Made by a program: the position numbers and the translations under genes. From positions 310,001-374,000 of the forward strand of contig CBDCEX010000013.1 in assembly GCA_965216025.1 (NCBI GenBank): a stretch of 64,000 nt of DNA, written 5' to 3'. The first letter of the stretch is position 1. Each line of letters begins with the position of its first letter. This document shows positions 17,633 through 26,970 of this stretch, in pieces. The DNA comes from JADFQT01 sp965216025. Lineage in GTDB: Bacteria > Chloroflexota > Dehalococcoidia > Lucifugimonadales > UBA3495. Below the pieces are notes generated by a model that saw only the letters and a list, made by a program, of their open reading frames with translations, did no database searches and was not told where the DNA came from.

Positions 17633-19541
17633 AATCGGGTAGGAGGGGGCCTCACGGCCCCCGTCCTCCCACACCACCGGACGTACTCAGCGTATCCGGC
17701 GGTTTCCTCTACTGATTCAACAGGCTGTACCTTTCGGTCAGGGCTACGAGTCCCTGTTCCCTAAACCAAGCCAGGCTCATGGCTTCAGCCGCCTGAGGGC
17801 TGCCAGCCAGGCGCCACCAGCCTTTGCCAGACCCCGCCAGTAGCCAGGCCCGCCACTCCGGCACGCCCAACCCCTGCAGAAAGTCCGCAATGGCTTTGGA
17901 CCGTTTCCGCTGCTTCAGCCGTACGCAGCGCAGCTTTCGACGAATCCACCCATCCAACCTGCTGAGGTGAGTCCGACATTCCGCATAGCGGAAGTAGGTC
18001 ACCCACCCCGTGAGAAAGGAGTTCAGTTCGTGGACCATCCCTTCAAGGTTGACGCCTCGGTTGCGTCGCGTGGTTCGCCGAATCCTCGCCTTCACGCGCT
18101 TCAGGCTTTCGGGCGCTAGGCCCAGCCGACCTCCGGGCAGCAGCCGATGCCCCAGGAACTTCCGTTCCCATACCGGGGCCACCGCACTTTTCTCCCGGTT
18201 TACGCGCAAGCGCAGCTTCCTTTCCAGAAAGTTGCTCACCGACGCCATTACCCGCTCCCCCGCAGCCTGCGACCGCACGTATATGTTGCAGTCATCGGCG
18301 TACCGGCTGAAGCGGTGCCCCCGGCGTTCCAACTCCTGGTCCAAGTCATCCAGTAGCAGATTGGACAGGAGCGGCGATAGTGGCCCTCCCTGCGGAGTCC
18401 CTTCGTATCGCTCGACGCACACCCCATTCTGCATCATCCCCGCTTCCAGGAAGCGCCGGACTATCCGCAGCAGGCGTTTGTCGGCGACTCTCCGGGCCAG
18501 GCGGGACATCAGGATGTCGTGGTTTACCCGGTCAAAGAATTTCTCCAAGTCCAGGTCTACCACGATTTCCCGCCCCTCCCCTACGTACTCCTGCGCCTGG
18601 CGCAGCGCCTGGTGGGCGTTTCGCCCGGGACGGAAACCGTAGCTTGACTCCGAAAAGGTTGGGTCCAACAGCGGGTCCAGCACCTGGAGGATGCCTTGCT
18701 GCACCAGGCGGTCCACCACCGTGGGGATGCCCAGTTGTCGCACTCCACCTCCCGGCTTGGGGATTTCCACTCCCCGCACCGGTTGCGGTTGGTAGCTGCC
18801 TTCCAGCAGCGACGCCACTAAGTTCCTCCCAGTGTTCCGCCAACCAGCCGCCCAGGTCATCCACACTCATCCCGTCAACCCCCGGCGCTCCTTTGTTGGC
18901 TTTCACCCGCTGGTAGGCTCGGTTCAGGTTCTTTGGCTCTATCACCTCCTCCATCAAGGCTTCCGGCAAGGCTCGCTTCCGCTCAGACGCCGTGGGCCCT
19001 TGCTGCTCCTCGTTCGCCCCAGTTCCGGTTCCGCCTTCACCAGGGACGCCGGGGCGCACGGCCTCCTCTCCCCACTCCAGGAGTGAGAGTTGGTAGACCG
19101 TGCCTTGCCGCCGCTCTATGCCCATCAAGTCCTCCCGACTGGCTCCTTGCAGTAGAGGATTCGGCCCTTCATCCCGACCTGCCGGGACTACTATGGCCTC
19201 TGCTGACTTCTCCAGGGCCTTCCCCCACCGTTGCCAGTGCGGTAGTCGGGTCCTCCAGACAGCCCCAGAGACCTCCCAGGGTAAGCCGTGCATCCTTCCC
19301 TCGGTCCCCGCCGGATTTACCTGCGCACCTGTCCGAATAACTATTGGGCCGCCCCGTCCATTGCCGGGTTACCCCACTGCGCCGGCCTTCTATCCCGTTC
19401 CTGTTCGTCGAGTCCAAGTTTTGCCATAAGCTTCCTTCAGATTCCACCTCACGATGGACACCCTTGCTTAGGCTAGCGGTTCCGGTCATCACGGCCCGCA
19501 GAGGACTTTCACCTCCAAAATGCACAGCATGCCTGGCACAC
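17633..19541 (-). mobile_element. Group II intron, probably class C
   Basis: Read on the minus strand, the element begins GTGTGCCAGGCATGC at 19541, followed by GGAGGTGAAAGTCCTCTGC, typical of the intron 5' region. Its 3' end has a domain V/VI-like structure (ATACGCTGAGTACGTCC, then GTGTGGGAGGACGGGGGC) ending ...CCTCCTACCCGATT near 17633. The 5' end abuts a strong hairpin (19545-19577) that looks like the terminator of the upstream minus-strand gene. Insertion just behind a terminator hairpin is the hallmark of class C introns. Exact 3' boundary uncertain by a few bases. Confidence 0.85.
17709..19125 (-). pseudogene. Group II intron reverse transcriptase/maturase, frameshifted
   Basis: The start at 19125 follows GGGAGG (MGIERRQGTVYQLSLLEW). 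The RT N-terminus (LNRAYQRVKANKGAPGVDGM) runs to about 18825, then the frame must change. RT domains continue as PKPGGGVRQLGIPTVVDR, SSYGFRPGRNAHQAL, VVDLDLEKFFDRVNHD, GTPQGGPLSPLLSN and the catalytic RYADDCNIYVRS. A maturase (X) domain with SFLTGWVTYFRYAECRTHL and a C-terminal extension ends at 17709. No HNH endonuclease is visible, as in class C. One indel in the ctaagttcctccc region (18818-18830) makes the protein non-functional unless it is a sequencing error. Confidence 0.85.
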
Positions 19542-19544
19542 AAT

Positions 19545-19577
19545 AAACACGGCCCGCTGGATAGGCGGGCCGTGTTT
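19545..19577 (-). terminator. Rho-independent terminator hairpin of the MBL hydrolase gene
   Basis: A perfect 13-base inverted repeat aaacacggcccgc / gcgggccgtgttt around a seven-base loop. On the minus strand it lies 145 bases after the stop of the MBL-fold gene, and the group II intron begins three bases beyond it. T-rich flanks on both sides allow two-way termination. Confidence 0.8.
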
Positions 19578-19643
19578 TCGCGCTCTGGGACAAGTGCTTT
19601 ATACCAAGTCTGCCTAAAAGTGGCGTATAAGTCCTAGGCGATT

Positions 19644-19675
19644 ACGTAGGGGCGCACGGCCGTGCGCCCCTACGT
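19644..19675. repeat. Perfect 32-bp palindrome
   Basis: The left half ACGTAGGGGCGCACGG is exactly mirrored by CCGTGCGCCCCTACGT with no loop bases. It lies between the MBL gene stop and the terminator. Palindromes of this 'gtaggggcgcacg' type recur as dispersed repeats in several bacterial genomes; only one copy is in the window. Confidence 0.75.
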
Positions 19676-19721
19676 TACCCAACCCATACACGTACTTTTG
19701 ATAAAGAGGTGCTATTGGGTG

Positions 19722-20582
19722 TCAGAACTCCACCGGACGCAGATAGGCGTGGTCGCCTCGGCGCTCCAGGTATCCGGCTTTGGGGTCTTGGCCGTGAGCG
19801 AAAACCAGCAGCCACCCTTGCTTCTCGGCGTCGGAAAGGATATCCCGCTTCTGCTGAAGGGTGTCTTCGGGAGAGTAATCGAAGGCCGAGATAACTCCCA
19901 GGTTCAAATGATGATGTGTGGGCACCAAATCCCCTAAAAACACTATCCGCTCGCCCCCATGAGTGAACATCACCATTTGATGCCCCTTGGCATGTCCGTC
20001 GGTCAGGATGACGTTCAGGCCGGGAAGGATCTCCTCGTCTCCATCCAAAAATTCCAGCTGGCCTCTTTCCTCGATGGGCACGAAGTTCTCTTCCCGATTG
20101 GTGCCAAAGCATCGCTCGTTGGGGTTTATCGCGTCTTCCCAACAAGCCCGTTGCACGTAATAGGTGGCCTTGGGAAAAGTTGGCACCAGGTTTCCGGCCC
20201 GGTCCATTCGGGTACAGCCCCCACTGTGGTCGAAATGAAGATGAGAGAGGATGACAGCGTGTATGTCCCTGGGGGTCAACCCCATTCCTTTCAACCCCTT
20301 GAGCAATCGGCTGGGAACCAAGCCCAAGGTTTCTTTGTCCTTTTCGTTCTCCTTGGGACCCACTCCGGTATCCACCAGTACATTTTTACCGCACACTTGC
20401 AATAGCAGGCAGTTCAACCCCAGGGAAATACGGTTTTTTCTATCGGTAACCACGTTGCTCTCCCAAGCCACCTTGGGAACTTGGCCGAACACCGAACCTC
20501 CGTCCAGCTTGAGGACTCCGTCGTTTATAATCTTGACCGCTGTAGACATCATATGCGTGCTCACCACCTCCAACAAATTCAT
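19722..20582 (-). CDS. MBL-fold metallo-hydrolase
   Basis: 286-aa metallo-beta-lactamase-fold protein, cytoplasmic. The zinc motif HxHxDH is SHLHFDHSGG near residue 115; further ligands are the His in TDGHAKGHQ and the Asp in VFLGDLVP. The overall shape resembles N-acyl-homoserine-lactonase/quinolone-type hydrolases (LLVDTGVGP, then the H motif), but the substrate is not predictable. The first ATG (20582) is used; an internal ATG ten codons later (MMSTAVKIIN) is a plausible alternative. Downstream come a 32-bp palindrome, a terminator and the group II intron. Confidence 0.88.
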   Translation of the reverse strand: MNLLEVVSTHMMSTAVKIINDGVLKLDGGSVFGQVPKVAWESNVVTDRKNRISLGLNCLLLQVCGKNVLVDTGVGPKENEKDKETLGLVPSRLLKGLKGMGLTPRDIHAVILSHLHFDHSGGCTRMDRAGNLVPTFPKATYYVQRACWEDAINPNERCFGTNREENFVPIEERGQLEFLDGDEEILPGLNVILTDGHAKGHQMVMFTHGGERIVFLGDLVPTHHHLNLGVISAFDYSPEDTLQQKRDILSDAEKQGWLLVFAHGQDPKAGYLERRGDHAYLRPVEF

Positions 20583-21351
20583 CCAAACTTGATCCCCGCC
20601 CTAGCTGTGTCTTCAGCAAAAAGAGATTAGGATTGATAATGACGTAAAAAGTAAATTACTTTACGATAACCGAATATATTATGACAACATACGCTAGATT
20701 ACGGAGATTCGTGTGCAGCCAGTCACTATTAAAATGTCACCTCCTTTCAGCTGGAGCGCTGTCAGAAAATGGAATCGATCGCCACATTTCATTGTTAACC
20801 CATTTACCGGAATCTTGAATATTCCCGGGAAAAATTCGGAGTGATTAGTTTAATTCGGTGGGATGAGAGAGCGACCGAACTTACTAGATATCACTGAACC
20901 AAGATACCCGGTGGTCAGTTTAGGGTGTCAAGGCGGAAACCCGTGGTTTTGGTTTTATTTTGGTATAAATATAAGAATTAGCTCAGAATTACGGGCCCAA
21001 TTCTTTCCCTCAGACTCGCTTTTTATGGGAAGCCGGTAGAAGTCGATTTTAGGACGTGGACAGGAGGCCTGGCTGAGCCAGGAGGTAATGTGGACTTGGG
21101 CATCGCCGGGATTAAAAAGCGGGCCTGTGAGATTCTGGGGTTAGCCACTCCCGGAGACCGACTAGCCAGAACTTAGATATTTTTCTGAAGGCGTTAATCT
21201 GCCTTAACGCCTTCGCACTCATAATGGGGGCGGCCCGAATGATTTTTCAGGCCGTCCCTTTTCTTTAGATCAACGCCGGAGGAAGAGCGCAGATTCTGCC
21301 CCCACTGCGCTGAGGAATTACGCGGCCGATCGACGTTAAGGTAATCGGCGG
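20583..21351. other. 769-bp gap with two hairpins; possible small RNA or gene remnant
   Basis: AT-richer than its surroundings. Near 20949-20970 is a T/A-rich, promoter-like TATAAAT. A hairpin with a perfect 11-base stem (GAAGGCGTTAA) lies at 21187-21214. A second hairpin at 21228-21258 is followed by TTTTCTTT and reads as a + strand terminator. Between them and the promoter-like site, CCTGGC-TGA-GCCAGG and other pairings suggest a structured transcript. A frame open for about 60 codons without a start codon ends at 21176 (LGIAGIKKRACEILGLATPG); it could be the tail of a lost gene. Unrecognised. Confidence 0.35.
21187..21266 (+). terminator. Tandem hairpins with T tract
   Basis: The first hairpin (21187-21214) has an 11-bp perfect stem. 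The second pairs GGGCGGCC (21228-21235) with GGCCGTCCC (21250-21258) and is followed by TTTTCTTT. On the + strand this would end a transcript from the preceding gap. On the minus strand it lies downstream of gltX and could also serve that gene, though no T tract follows there. Confidence 0.5.
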
Positions 21352-22828
21352 TTAGGCCGGGGACAGCCTTTCCACGGCGGCTTGCAGGCGGCTTAAAACC
21401 CTTTCCCGGCCCAAAACCTCCATGGTTTCAAACAAGGGCGGCGTCGCCGTGCGACCAGTGACCGCCACCCGCAGCGAGCCGAAAAACTGGCGTAGGGACA
21501 GCCCCAAACCCTCGGCCCTCTCCCGCAGCAGAGACTCCAGAATCGAGTGATCGAAGCTGGCGGATTTTTCCAGATCGGCCAGGCACACCTTGAGGCCGGC
21601 CAGGGCCGCCTGCTGGTCGGAACCTCGCTGCACTAGAAGCTGCGGGTCATACTCGGGGAATGCCTCAAAGAAGTAAGAGGTCATGCCGGCCGCGTCGGTA
21701 AGCAGCTTGAGCCGTTCCTGAATCAGCGGAACGATTTGCAGCAGATAGCAGCGGTCCACCGGCAGCAACTCCCCGGCCAGGCCCCGTTCCAAAAAGGGCA
21801 GCATCCGGTCGGCCAGGTCCTCGGAGGATAACTCACGAATGTAAAGCCCGTTCATCCACTGCAATTTTTCGACGTCGAATATCGCCGCCGGTTTGCCCAC
21901 CCTTTCCAGCGCGAAATTCTCCACGATAAAATCGTCGGCCATCACTTCAGTGTGGTCATCCAGGGACCAGCCCAGCAGCAGCATGAAATTCTTCAGCGCC
22001 TCCGGGAGGAACCCGTCGTCCCGATACTCCAGAATCGACGTGGCCCCGTGACGCTTGGAGAGTTTGGAACGGTCGGGACCGAGGATCATGGGCAGGTGCC
22101 CAAATTGGGGCAGGTCATAACCCAGGCTGCGATAAAGGTTGATATGCCGTGGGGTGCTGGGGAGCCATTCCTCGGCCCGCAGGACGTGGCTCACCTCCAT
22201 TAGGTGGTCGTCCACCACCACGGCCAGATGGTAGGTGGGAAATCCGTCCGACTTGAGGATGATGAAATCGTCCAGCAGGCGATTCTGCCACTCCACTTCG
22301 CCCCGGATCAGGTCTTGGACCGAGGTGGTGCCCGCAGTCGGCATGGCGAAGCGGACCACCGATGGACCGCCCTCGGCCTCCATGTCCTGGCGCTGCTCCG
22401 GCGTCAGGTCCCGGCAATGCCGGTCATAGGCCGTGTCCAGCTTCTGCTGTTGCCGCTCCTTCCTTACCTGGTCCAGCCGCTCCAAATATTCGAGAGCAGT
22501 AGCAGCGGTAGGCCGTGCCCTCGGAGATCAAATATTCGGCGGCCTGGTCATACCCGGGCAGTCGCTCCGACTGGAAATAGGAGCCGTAGGGGCCGCCGAT
22601 CCGAGGGCCTTCATCCCAATCGATGCCCAGCCATTCCAGCCCGTCCAGAATGCTGTCCACCGCACCGGGCACCAGCCGTTCCTGGTCGGTATCCTCGATC
22701 CTGACAATGAGATCGCCGCCAGCATGGCGGGCGAAGAGCCAGTTGAACAGCGCCGTGCGGATGTTCCCAATGTGGGGTTCGCCGGTGGGGCTGGGCGCGT
22801 ACCGGACCCGAACCTTCTCTGCCGCCAT
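21352..22828 (-). pseudogene. gltX: Glutamyl-tRNA synthetase gene with a one-base frameshift
   Basis: Class I aminoacyl-tRNA synthetase charging tRNA-Glu. Start ATG 22828 follows GGAGGAGGAG. The HIGH motif is in PSPTGEPHIGN and RIEDTDQERL follows. At about 22490 the frame changes: YRCYCSRIF in one frame should read YCSR-(E)-YLERLDQVRKERQ in the other, explained by one missing base in TCTCGAATATTT. The C-terminal frame holds the KMSKS variant SKLSKRHG and the anticodon-binding domain to the stop at 21352. A broken copy of an essential gene is surprising, so a sequencing error or a second copy elsewhere must be considered. Confidence 0.9.
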
Positions 22829-22880
22829 CGCTCCTCCTCCGTTAGCCGATATTCTAACACGACCGATCCGAAGAATTAGT

Positions 22881-23188
22881 GTCATTGCGAGTTATCATGC
22901 TCCGGCGGAGCGCCACCTACAGATGAAAATGGATTCCCCCCGGCTCATGGTTCGACGGGCTCACCACGAGCGGTAGGGATCCCGTTCGTCCAGATGAAAA
23001 TGGATTCCCCCCGGCTCATGGTTCGACGGGCTCACCACGAGCGGTAGGGATCCCGTTCGTCCTGAGCTCTCGAAGGGCGAACGGGCTAATTACAAAGCAG
23101 CCCTTCGGCTGCGCTCAGGATAAACTCCGCGAAGCAATCTCTCAGTGCCCTCATGAGATTGCTTCGGGCCTGCGGCCCTCGCAATGAC
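22881..23188 (+). repeat. Dispersed intergenic repeat, copy C with internal duplication
   Basis: Begins GTCATTGCGAGTTATCATGC like copy A and ends CTCGCAATGAC. The module running from cagatgaaaatggattcccc to cccgttcgtc is present twice in tandem (22919-22990 and 22992-23061), which makes this copy about 75 bases longer than copy A. It separates gltX from glnS. Confidence 0.85.
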
Positions 23189-23268
23189 GATCGAAAGGAC
23201 TGAGGGGCAGGAGACGAGGGCTTGGGGAAAACCCGATCAGAAAAAATATCCGGCGGACGGGAAAGGAG

Positions 23269-24996
23269 TCAGGCGGATTTTGGTTGGGTTTGTTGAATTC
23301 TAGCCCAGGTATCCCGCAGCGAAACAGCCCGGTTGAAAACCAGCCCTCCGGGTTTCGAGTCGGCATTATCGACCACGAAGTACCCCTGTCGCTCGAACTG
23401 ATAAATACTGCCCGGCGCTGCTGTGGCCAGTCCGGGTTCTACCCGGCACTGTCGCAGAATTTCCAGAGAGTTGGGATTCAGTCCGGCTGGAACATCCTCC
23501 CCAGCAGAGTCTTGGTCCGGGTCCTCGTCGGGATTGGGCTGGGAAAACAGGTGGTCATACAACCGGACCTCGGCAGCCACCGAGTCGGTTTCGGAAACCC
23601 AGTGCAGGGTTCCCCTCACCCGGCGCCCGTCCGGGGCGGTGCCCCCCCGGGAATCCGGGTCGTAGGTGCAATGAACCTCCACCACATCCCCAGTATTTTC
23701 ATCCTTCACCACATCAACGCAGGTGACCAGGTAGGCATAGCGCAAGCGTACCTCCCTACCCGGCGCCAGGCGGTAGAACTTGCTCGGCGGATCCTCCCGG
23801 AAATCGTCTTCCTCGATGTAAAGGGTTCGGGAGAAGGGGATTAACCGGGTGCCCATACCGGGGTCCTCCGGATTATTGACCGCCTCGAACTCCTCGGTTT
23901 GCCCGTCCGGATAGTTATCGATGACTAGCTTCAAGGGTCGAAGCACACCCATGACTCGAGGGGCGTGCTGGTTCAGGTCCTCCCGCAGGCAGTGCTCCAG
24001 AAGGGCTACTTCCACCACAGTATCCCGTTTGGCCACGCCTACACGGTCGCAAAACGTGCGGATGCTCTGGGGGGTGTAACCCCTTCTCCGCAGCCCGCTG
24101 AGGGTGGGCATCCTCGGGTCGTCCCAGCCCGACACGCAGCCCTGCTCCACCAGAAGCCTCAGCTTGCGCTTGCTCAGGACGGTGTGGGTCAGATTCAGGC
24201 GGGCGAATTCGATCTGCTGGGGATGATAAACATCCAGCGAATCGAGGAACCAGTCGTAGAGTGGGCGGTGGTCTTCAAACTCCAGCGTGCACAGCGAGTG
24301 GGTGACTTTCTCCATTGAGTCAGAAAGACCGTGGGCAAAGTCGTACATGGGATAGATGCACCAGGCATCGCCGGTGCGCTGGTGGGGAACCCGGCGGATG
24401 CGATAAAGAGTGGGATCCCGCAGGTTCATGTTGGGAGAGGCCATGTCGATCTTGGCCCGCAGAACGTGCTGCCCGTCTTCAAACCCGCCGGCTCGCATGC
24501 GCTGGAACAGGTCCAGGTTTTCCTCCACATCGCGTTCCCGGTAGGGGCTGTTTCGTCCGGGCCCGGTGAGGGTGCCTCGATAGTCCCGAATCTCCTCGGC
24601 AGTCAGGCTGTCGACATAGGCCAGTCCCCTGCGGATCAGCTGCTCCGCCCAAACGTACAGCTGCTCAAAATAGTCCGACGCGTAATAGAGGTGATCCTGC
24701 CAGTCGAACCCCAACCAGCGCACATCTTCCTGGATTGAGTCGACAAACTCCACATCCTCTCGGGTAGGATTGGTGTCATCGAACCGGAGATGGCAGACCC
24801 CGCCGAGATGCTCGGCGGCAACTCCGAAATTGAGGCAGATAGCCTTGGCATGCCCGATATGCAAATAGCCGTTGGGCTCGGGCGGAAACCGGGTCACCAC
24901 CCGTCCGCCATACTTGTCGGTTTTCAGGTCTTCCGCGATGATGCTGCGGATGAAATCGGCTGATGTTCCGGAATCCCCAGAATTCACAGAAGTCAT
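23269..24996 (-). CDS. glnS: Glutaminyl-tRNA synthetase
   Basis: 575-aa class Ic synthetase attaching Gln to tRNA-Gln. The HIGH motif is in PPEPNGYLHIGHAKAICLNF, RFDDTNPTREDVEFVDSI follows, and the KMSKS equivalent is LSKRKL. The C-terminal beta-barrel anticodon domains are intact, with DFREDPPSKFYRLAPGREVR. Full length for bacterial GlnS. The presence of GlnS argues that this lineage charges tRNA-Gln directly. It lies upstream of gltX on the same strand, separated by repeat copy C. Confidence 0.95.
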   Translation of the reverse strand: MTSVNSGDSGTSADFIRSIIAEDLKTDKYGGRVVTRFPPEPNGYLHIGHAKAICLNFGVAAEHLGGVCHLRFDDTNPTREDVEFVDSIQEDVRWLGFDWQDHLYYASDYFEQLYVWAEQLIRRGLAYVDSLTAEEIRDYRGTLTGPGRNSPYRERDVEENLDLFQRMRAGGFEDGQHVLRAKIDMASPNMNLRDPTLYRIRRVPHQRTGDAWCIYPMYDFAHGLSDSMEKVTHSLCTLEFEDHRPLYDWFLDSLDVYHPQQIEFARLNLTHTVLSKRKLRLLVEQGCVSGWDDPRMPTLSGLRRRGYTPQSIRTFCDRVGVAKRDTVVEVALLEHCLREDLNQHAPRVMGVLRPLKLVIDNYPDGQTEEFEAVNNPEDPGMGTRLIPFSRTLYIEEDDFREDPPSKFYRLAPGREVRLRYAYLVTCVDVVKDENTGDVVEVHCTYDPDSRGGTAPDGRRVRGTLHWVSETDSVAAEVRLYDHLFSQPNPDEDPDQDSAGEDVPAGLNPNSLEILRQCRVEPGLATAAPGSIYQFERQGYFVVDNADSKPGGLVFNRAVSLRDTWARIQQTQPKSA

Positions 24997-25163
24997 TTTC
25001 TCGTCGCCATTCAGAAAGGATTTAGCGAAAAACCCGGGCTGGTGTTTCGGACATTAGCCATTTTATCATAGGGGTCTGCTGAAACTGGCCCCAAATGCGG
25101 TCGCTTTCGGAACGTGAGGGCTTGAGCCGAGACCAGGATTCCATCCGCGGGCCGAGGCGGGGA

Positions 25164-26111
25164 TCAGGGATTGGCAACTCCGGTGGCTTCTTGTTCCAGT
25201 AGCTCAAGAGCCCGCTGGAGGTCCTGGGGCAACCCGCAGCGAAACTCCACCGGCTCGCCGCTCCGAGGATGGGCGAACCCCAGGTGGTGGGCGTGAAGAA
25301 AATGCCGGTTTACCAGCAGGCTGCCCCGACCGTATAGCCGGTCCCCTAGCAGCGGGTGACCCAGGTATGCCAAATGTACCCTTATCTGGTGGGTCCTGCC
25401 GCTTTCCAGGTAAAGCTCCACCAGTTGGCAACCCTCGTGGCTCTCATTTGAGTAGCTATCCATTACTCGGTAGTGGGTGCGGGCCGCCCGTCCGCCGGTT
25501 ACCACCGCCATACGCTTGCGGTTTCGTGGGTCCCGTCCTATGGGGGCTTCTATGGTCCCCTGGGATGGATTCAGGACACCCGTGGCCGCCGCCAGGTATC
25601 CTTTGGTGACCTGCCGGGCTTTTATCTGCTGGGACAAACTCTGGTGGGCCTGGTCGGTCTTGGCAACCACCATCAAGCCCGAGGTGTCCTTGTCCAGCCG
25701 GTGGACAATGCCAGGCCGGATGGCGCCGCCTATGCCTCGGATGTCCGGACAACGGGCCAGCAGGGCGTTGACCAGAGTGCCATCGGGATGTCCCGGACCG
25801 GGATGTACCGACAAGCCGGCGGGTTTATCCAGAACAATTAGCTGGTCATCCTGGTAAACCAGGGATATGGGTATGTCCTGGGGTATCAGGTCCAGCTTCC
25901 GAGGTGGCGGTACAGTTAGGGACACCTGGTCTCCGGCTCGCAACCTCTGCGCCGGTTTGGCCCAACTCCCGTTCAGCCGTACCTGGCCTTCCTCGATCAG
26001 CGCATGCAACCGGCTGCGGGTGAGCCCCAAGCCCTGCGCGGCCAGGAACTGATCCAGCCGCCCGGCTTTTCCGGAGGCGGTGAACTGCCAGGATCCAGAA
26101 GAACGGGCCAT
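25164..26111 (-). CDS. rluD: RluD-type 23S rRNA pseudouridine synthase
   Basis: 315-aa RluA-family pseudouridine synthase. An N-terminal S4 RNA-binding domain (LDQFLAAQGLGLTRSRLHALIEEG) precedes the catalytic domain, with the conserved GIVHRLDKDTSGLMVVAK holding the nucleophilic Asp. The C-terminal part includes GRTHQIRVHLAYLGHPLLGD. S4 plus the HRLDKDTSG motif points to RluD (23S rRNA U1911/1915/1917), although RluA and RluC differ little. Its start is five bases from the lspA stop, so the two genes are co-transcribed. Confidence 0.9.
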   Translation of the reverse strand: MARSSGSWQFTASGKAGRLDQFLAAQGLGLTRSRLHALIEEGQVRLNGSWAKPAQRLRAGDQVSLTVPPPRKLDLIPQDIPISLVYQDDQLIVLDKPAGLSVHPGPGHPDGTLVNALLARCPDIRGIGGAIRPGIVHRLDKDTSGLMVVAKTDQAHQSLSQQIKARQVTKGYLAAATGVLNPSQGTIEAPIGRDPRNRKRMAVVTGGRAARTHYRVMDSYSNESHEGCQLVELYLESGRTHQIRVHLAYLGHPLLGDRLYGRGSLLVNRHFLHAHHLGFAHPRSGEPVEFRCGLPQDLQRALELLEQEATGVANP

Positions 26112-26116
26112 GCCGT

Positions 26117-26950
26117 CTATGATTCCGGCCGGCTCAATCCCGACTGACTCACACCGGGAGGAGACGAGCCGGTTGCCAGGTTTTCGGATGAGTAGGGTCC
26201 TGTCGCCGGGCCTACCTCCGGAGATGGCGAGCCAGCCGGATGGGTAGAGGTGATGGTCCGATTAGACACTTGGGGTAACTCAACTCGCTCCCGCACACCG
26301 CAATAAGCGCAACGCCAGCCGTTGGCTAGAACCACCATGTCGCCATCGCAAATGGGACACCAAGTAGGGCCGGAAACCCCGTCATTTACCGGCGCGGCCT
26401 GACCGTCCGGCGCTTCCATACTATACGGAGGCCCCTTGGGCGCCGGCCGAAGGAAGATCCAGCCCAGTAGAACCAAGCCGGTCACAATGGATGCGTCGGC
26501 CAGGTTGAACACCGGCCAGGGTCCTATGTCGATAAAATCGGTGACCCATCCCTGGTGCAGCCGGTCCACCAGATTGCCCACGGCGCCACCCATCATGAGC
26601 CCCAGGCTAAACCGCAGCAGGTTGCCGGGTCGTGGCTGACTGAAATAAATCGCCAATAAGACGGCGATGCCGAAAAAGGAGACGAATATCAGAGGAGCAT
26701 TATGGCCCTGAAAAATTCCGAAGGCGCTTCCGGTGTTGTGGGTGTGGGTAAACCGGAGAACCCCGGCATCGGGAAAGGAACCGCGGTAGACCAGCAACTC
26801 GCGCACCAGGTACTTGCTGAACTGGTCCAGCGTCAAAGTAATAGCCGCTAGTTGCAGAACGGGTAAATGCCAGGAAAGCGGCGGCCTGGCTCCGGGCTCT
26901 CCAGTATAAGCAGCAGATGAGGGCGCCGGTGCGCCGGCCGGTTTAGCCAT
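26117..26950 (-). CDS. lspA: Signal peptidase II with a C-terminal zinc-ribbon extension
   Basis: 277-aa lipoprotein signal peptidase, about 100 residues longer than usual. The membrane core has four hydrophobic segments (about 29-45, 82-103, 111-127, 148-168) and both catalytic Asp: D129 in NLVDRL and D152 in FNLADASI. After residue 190 comes a CxxC-x12-CxxC zinc ribbon (C198, C201, C214, C217) and a low-complexity Ser/Pro tail, probably cytoplasmic. The ribbon resembles free-standing bacterial ribbons with WCPICDGDM and WRCAYCG. The gene is followed five bases later by rluD, a common lspA-rluD pairing. Confidence 0.92.
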   Translation of the reverse strand: MAKPAGAPAPSSAAYTGEPGARPPLSWHLPVLQLAAITLTLDQFSKYLVRELLVYRGSFPDAGVLRFTHTHNTGSAFGIFQGHNAPLIFVSFFGIAVLLAIYFSQPRPGNLLRFSLGLMMGGAVGNLVDRLHQGWVTDFIDIGPWPVFNLADASIVTGLVLLGWIFLRPAPKGPPYSMEAPDGQAAPVNDGVSGPTWCPICDGDMVVLANGWRCAYCGVRERVELPQVSNRTITSTHPAGSPSPEVGPATGPYSSENLATGSSPPGVSQSGLSRPES

Positions 26951-26970
26951 GTTGGGCTACTTCAAGTTCT

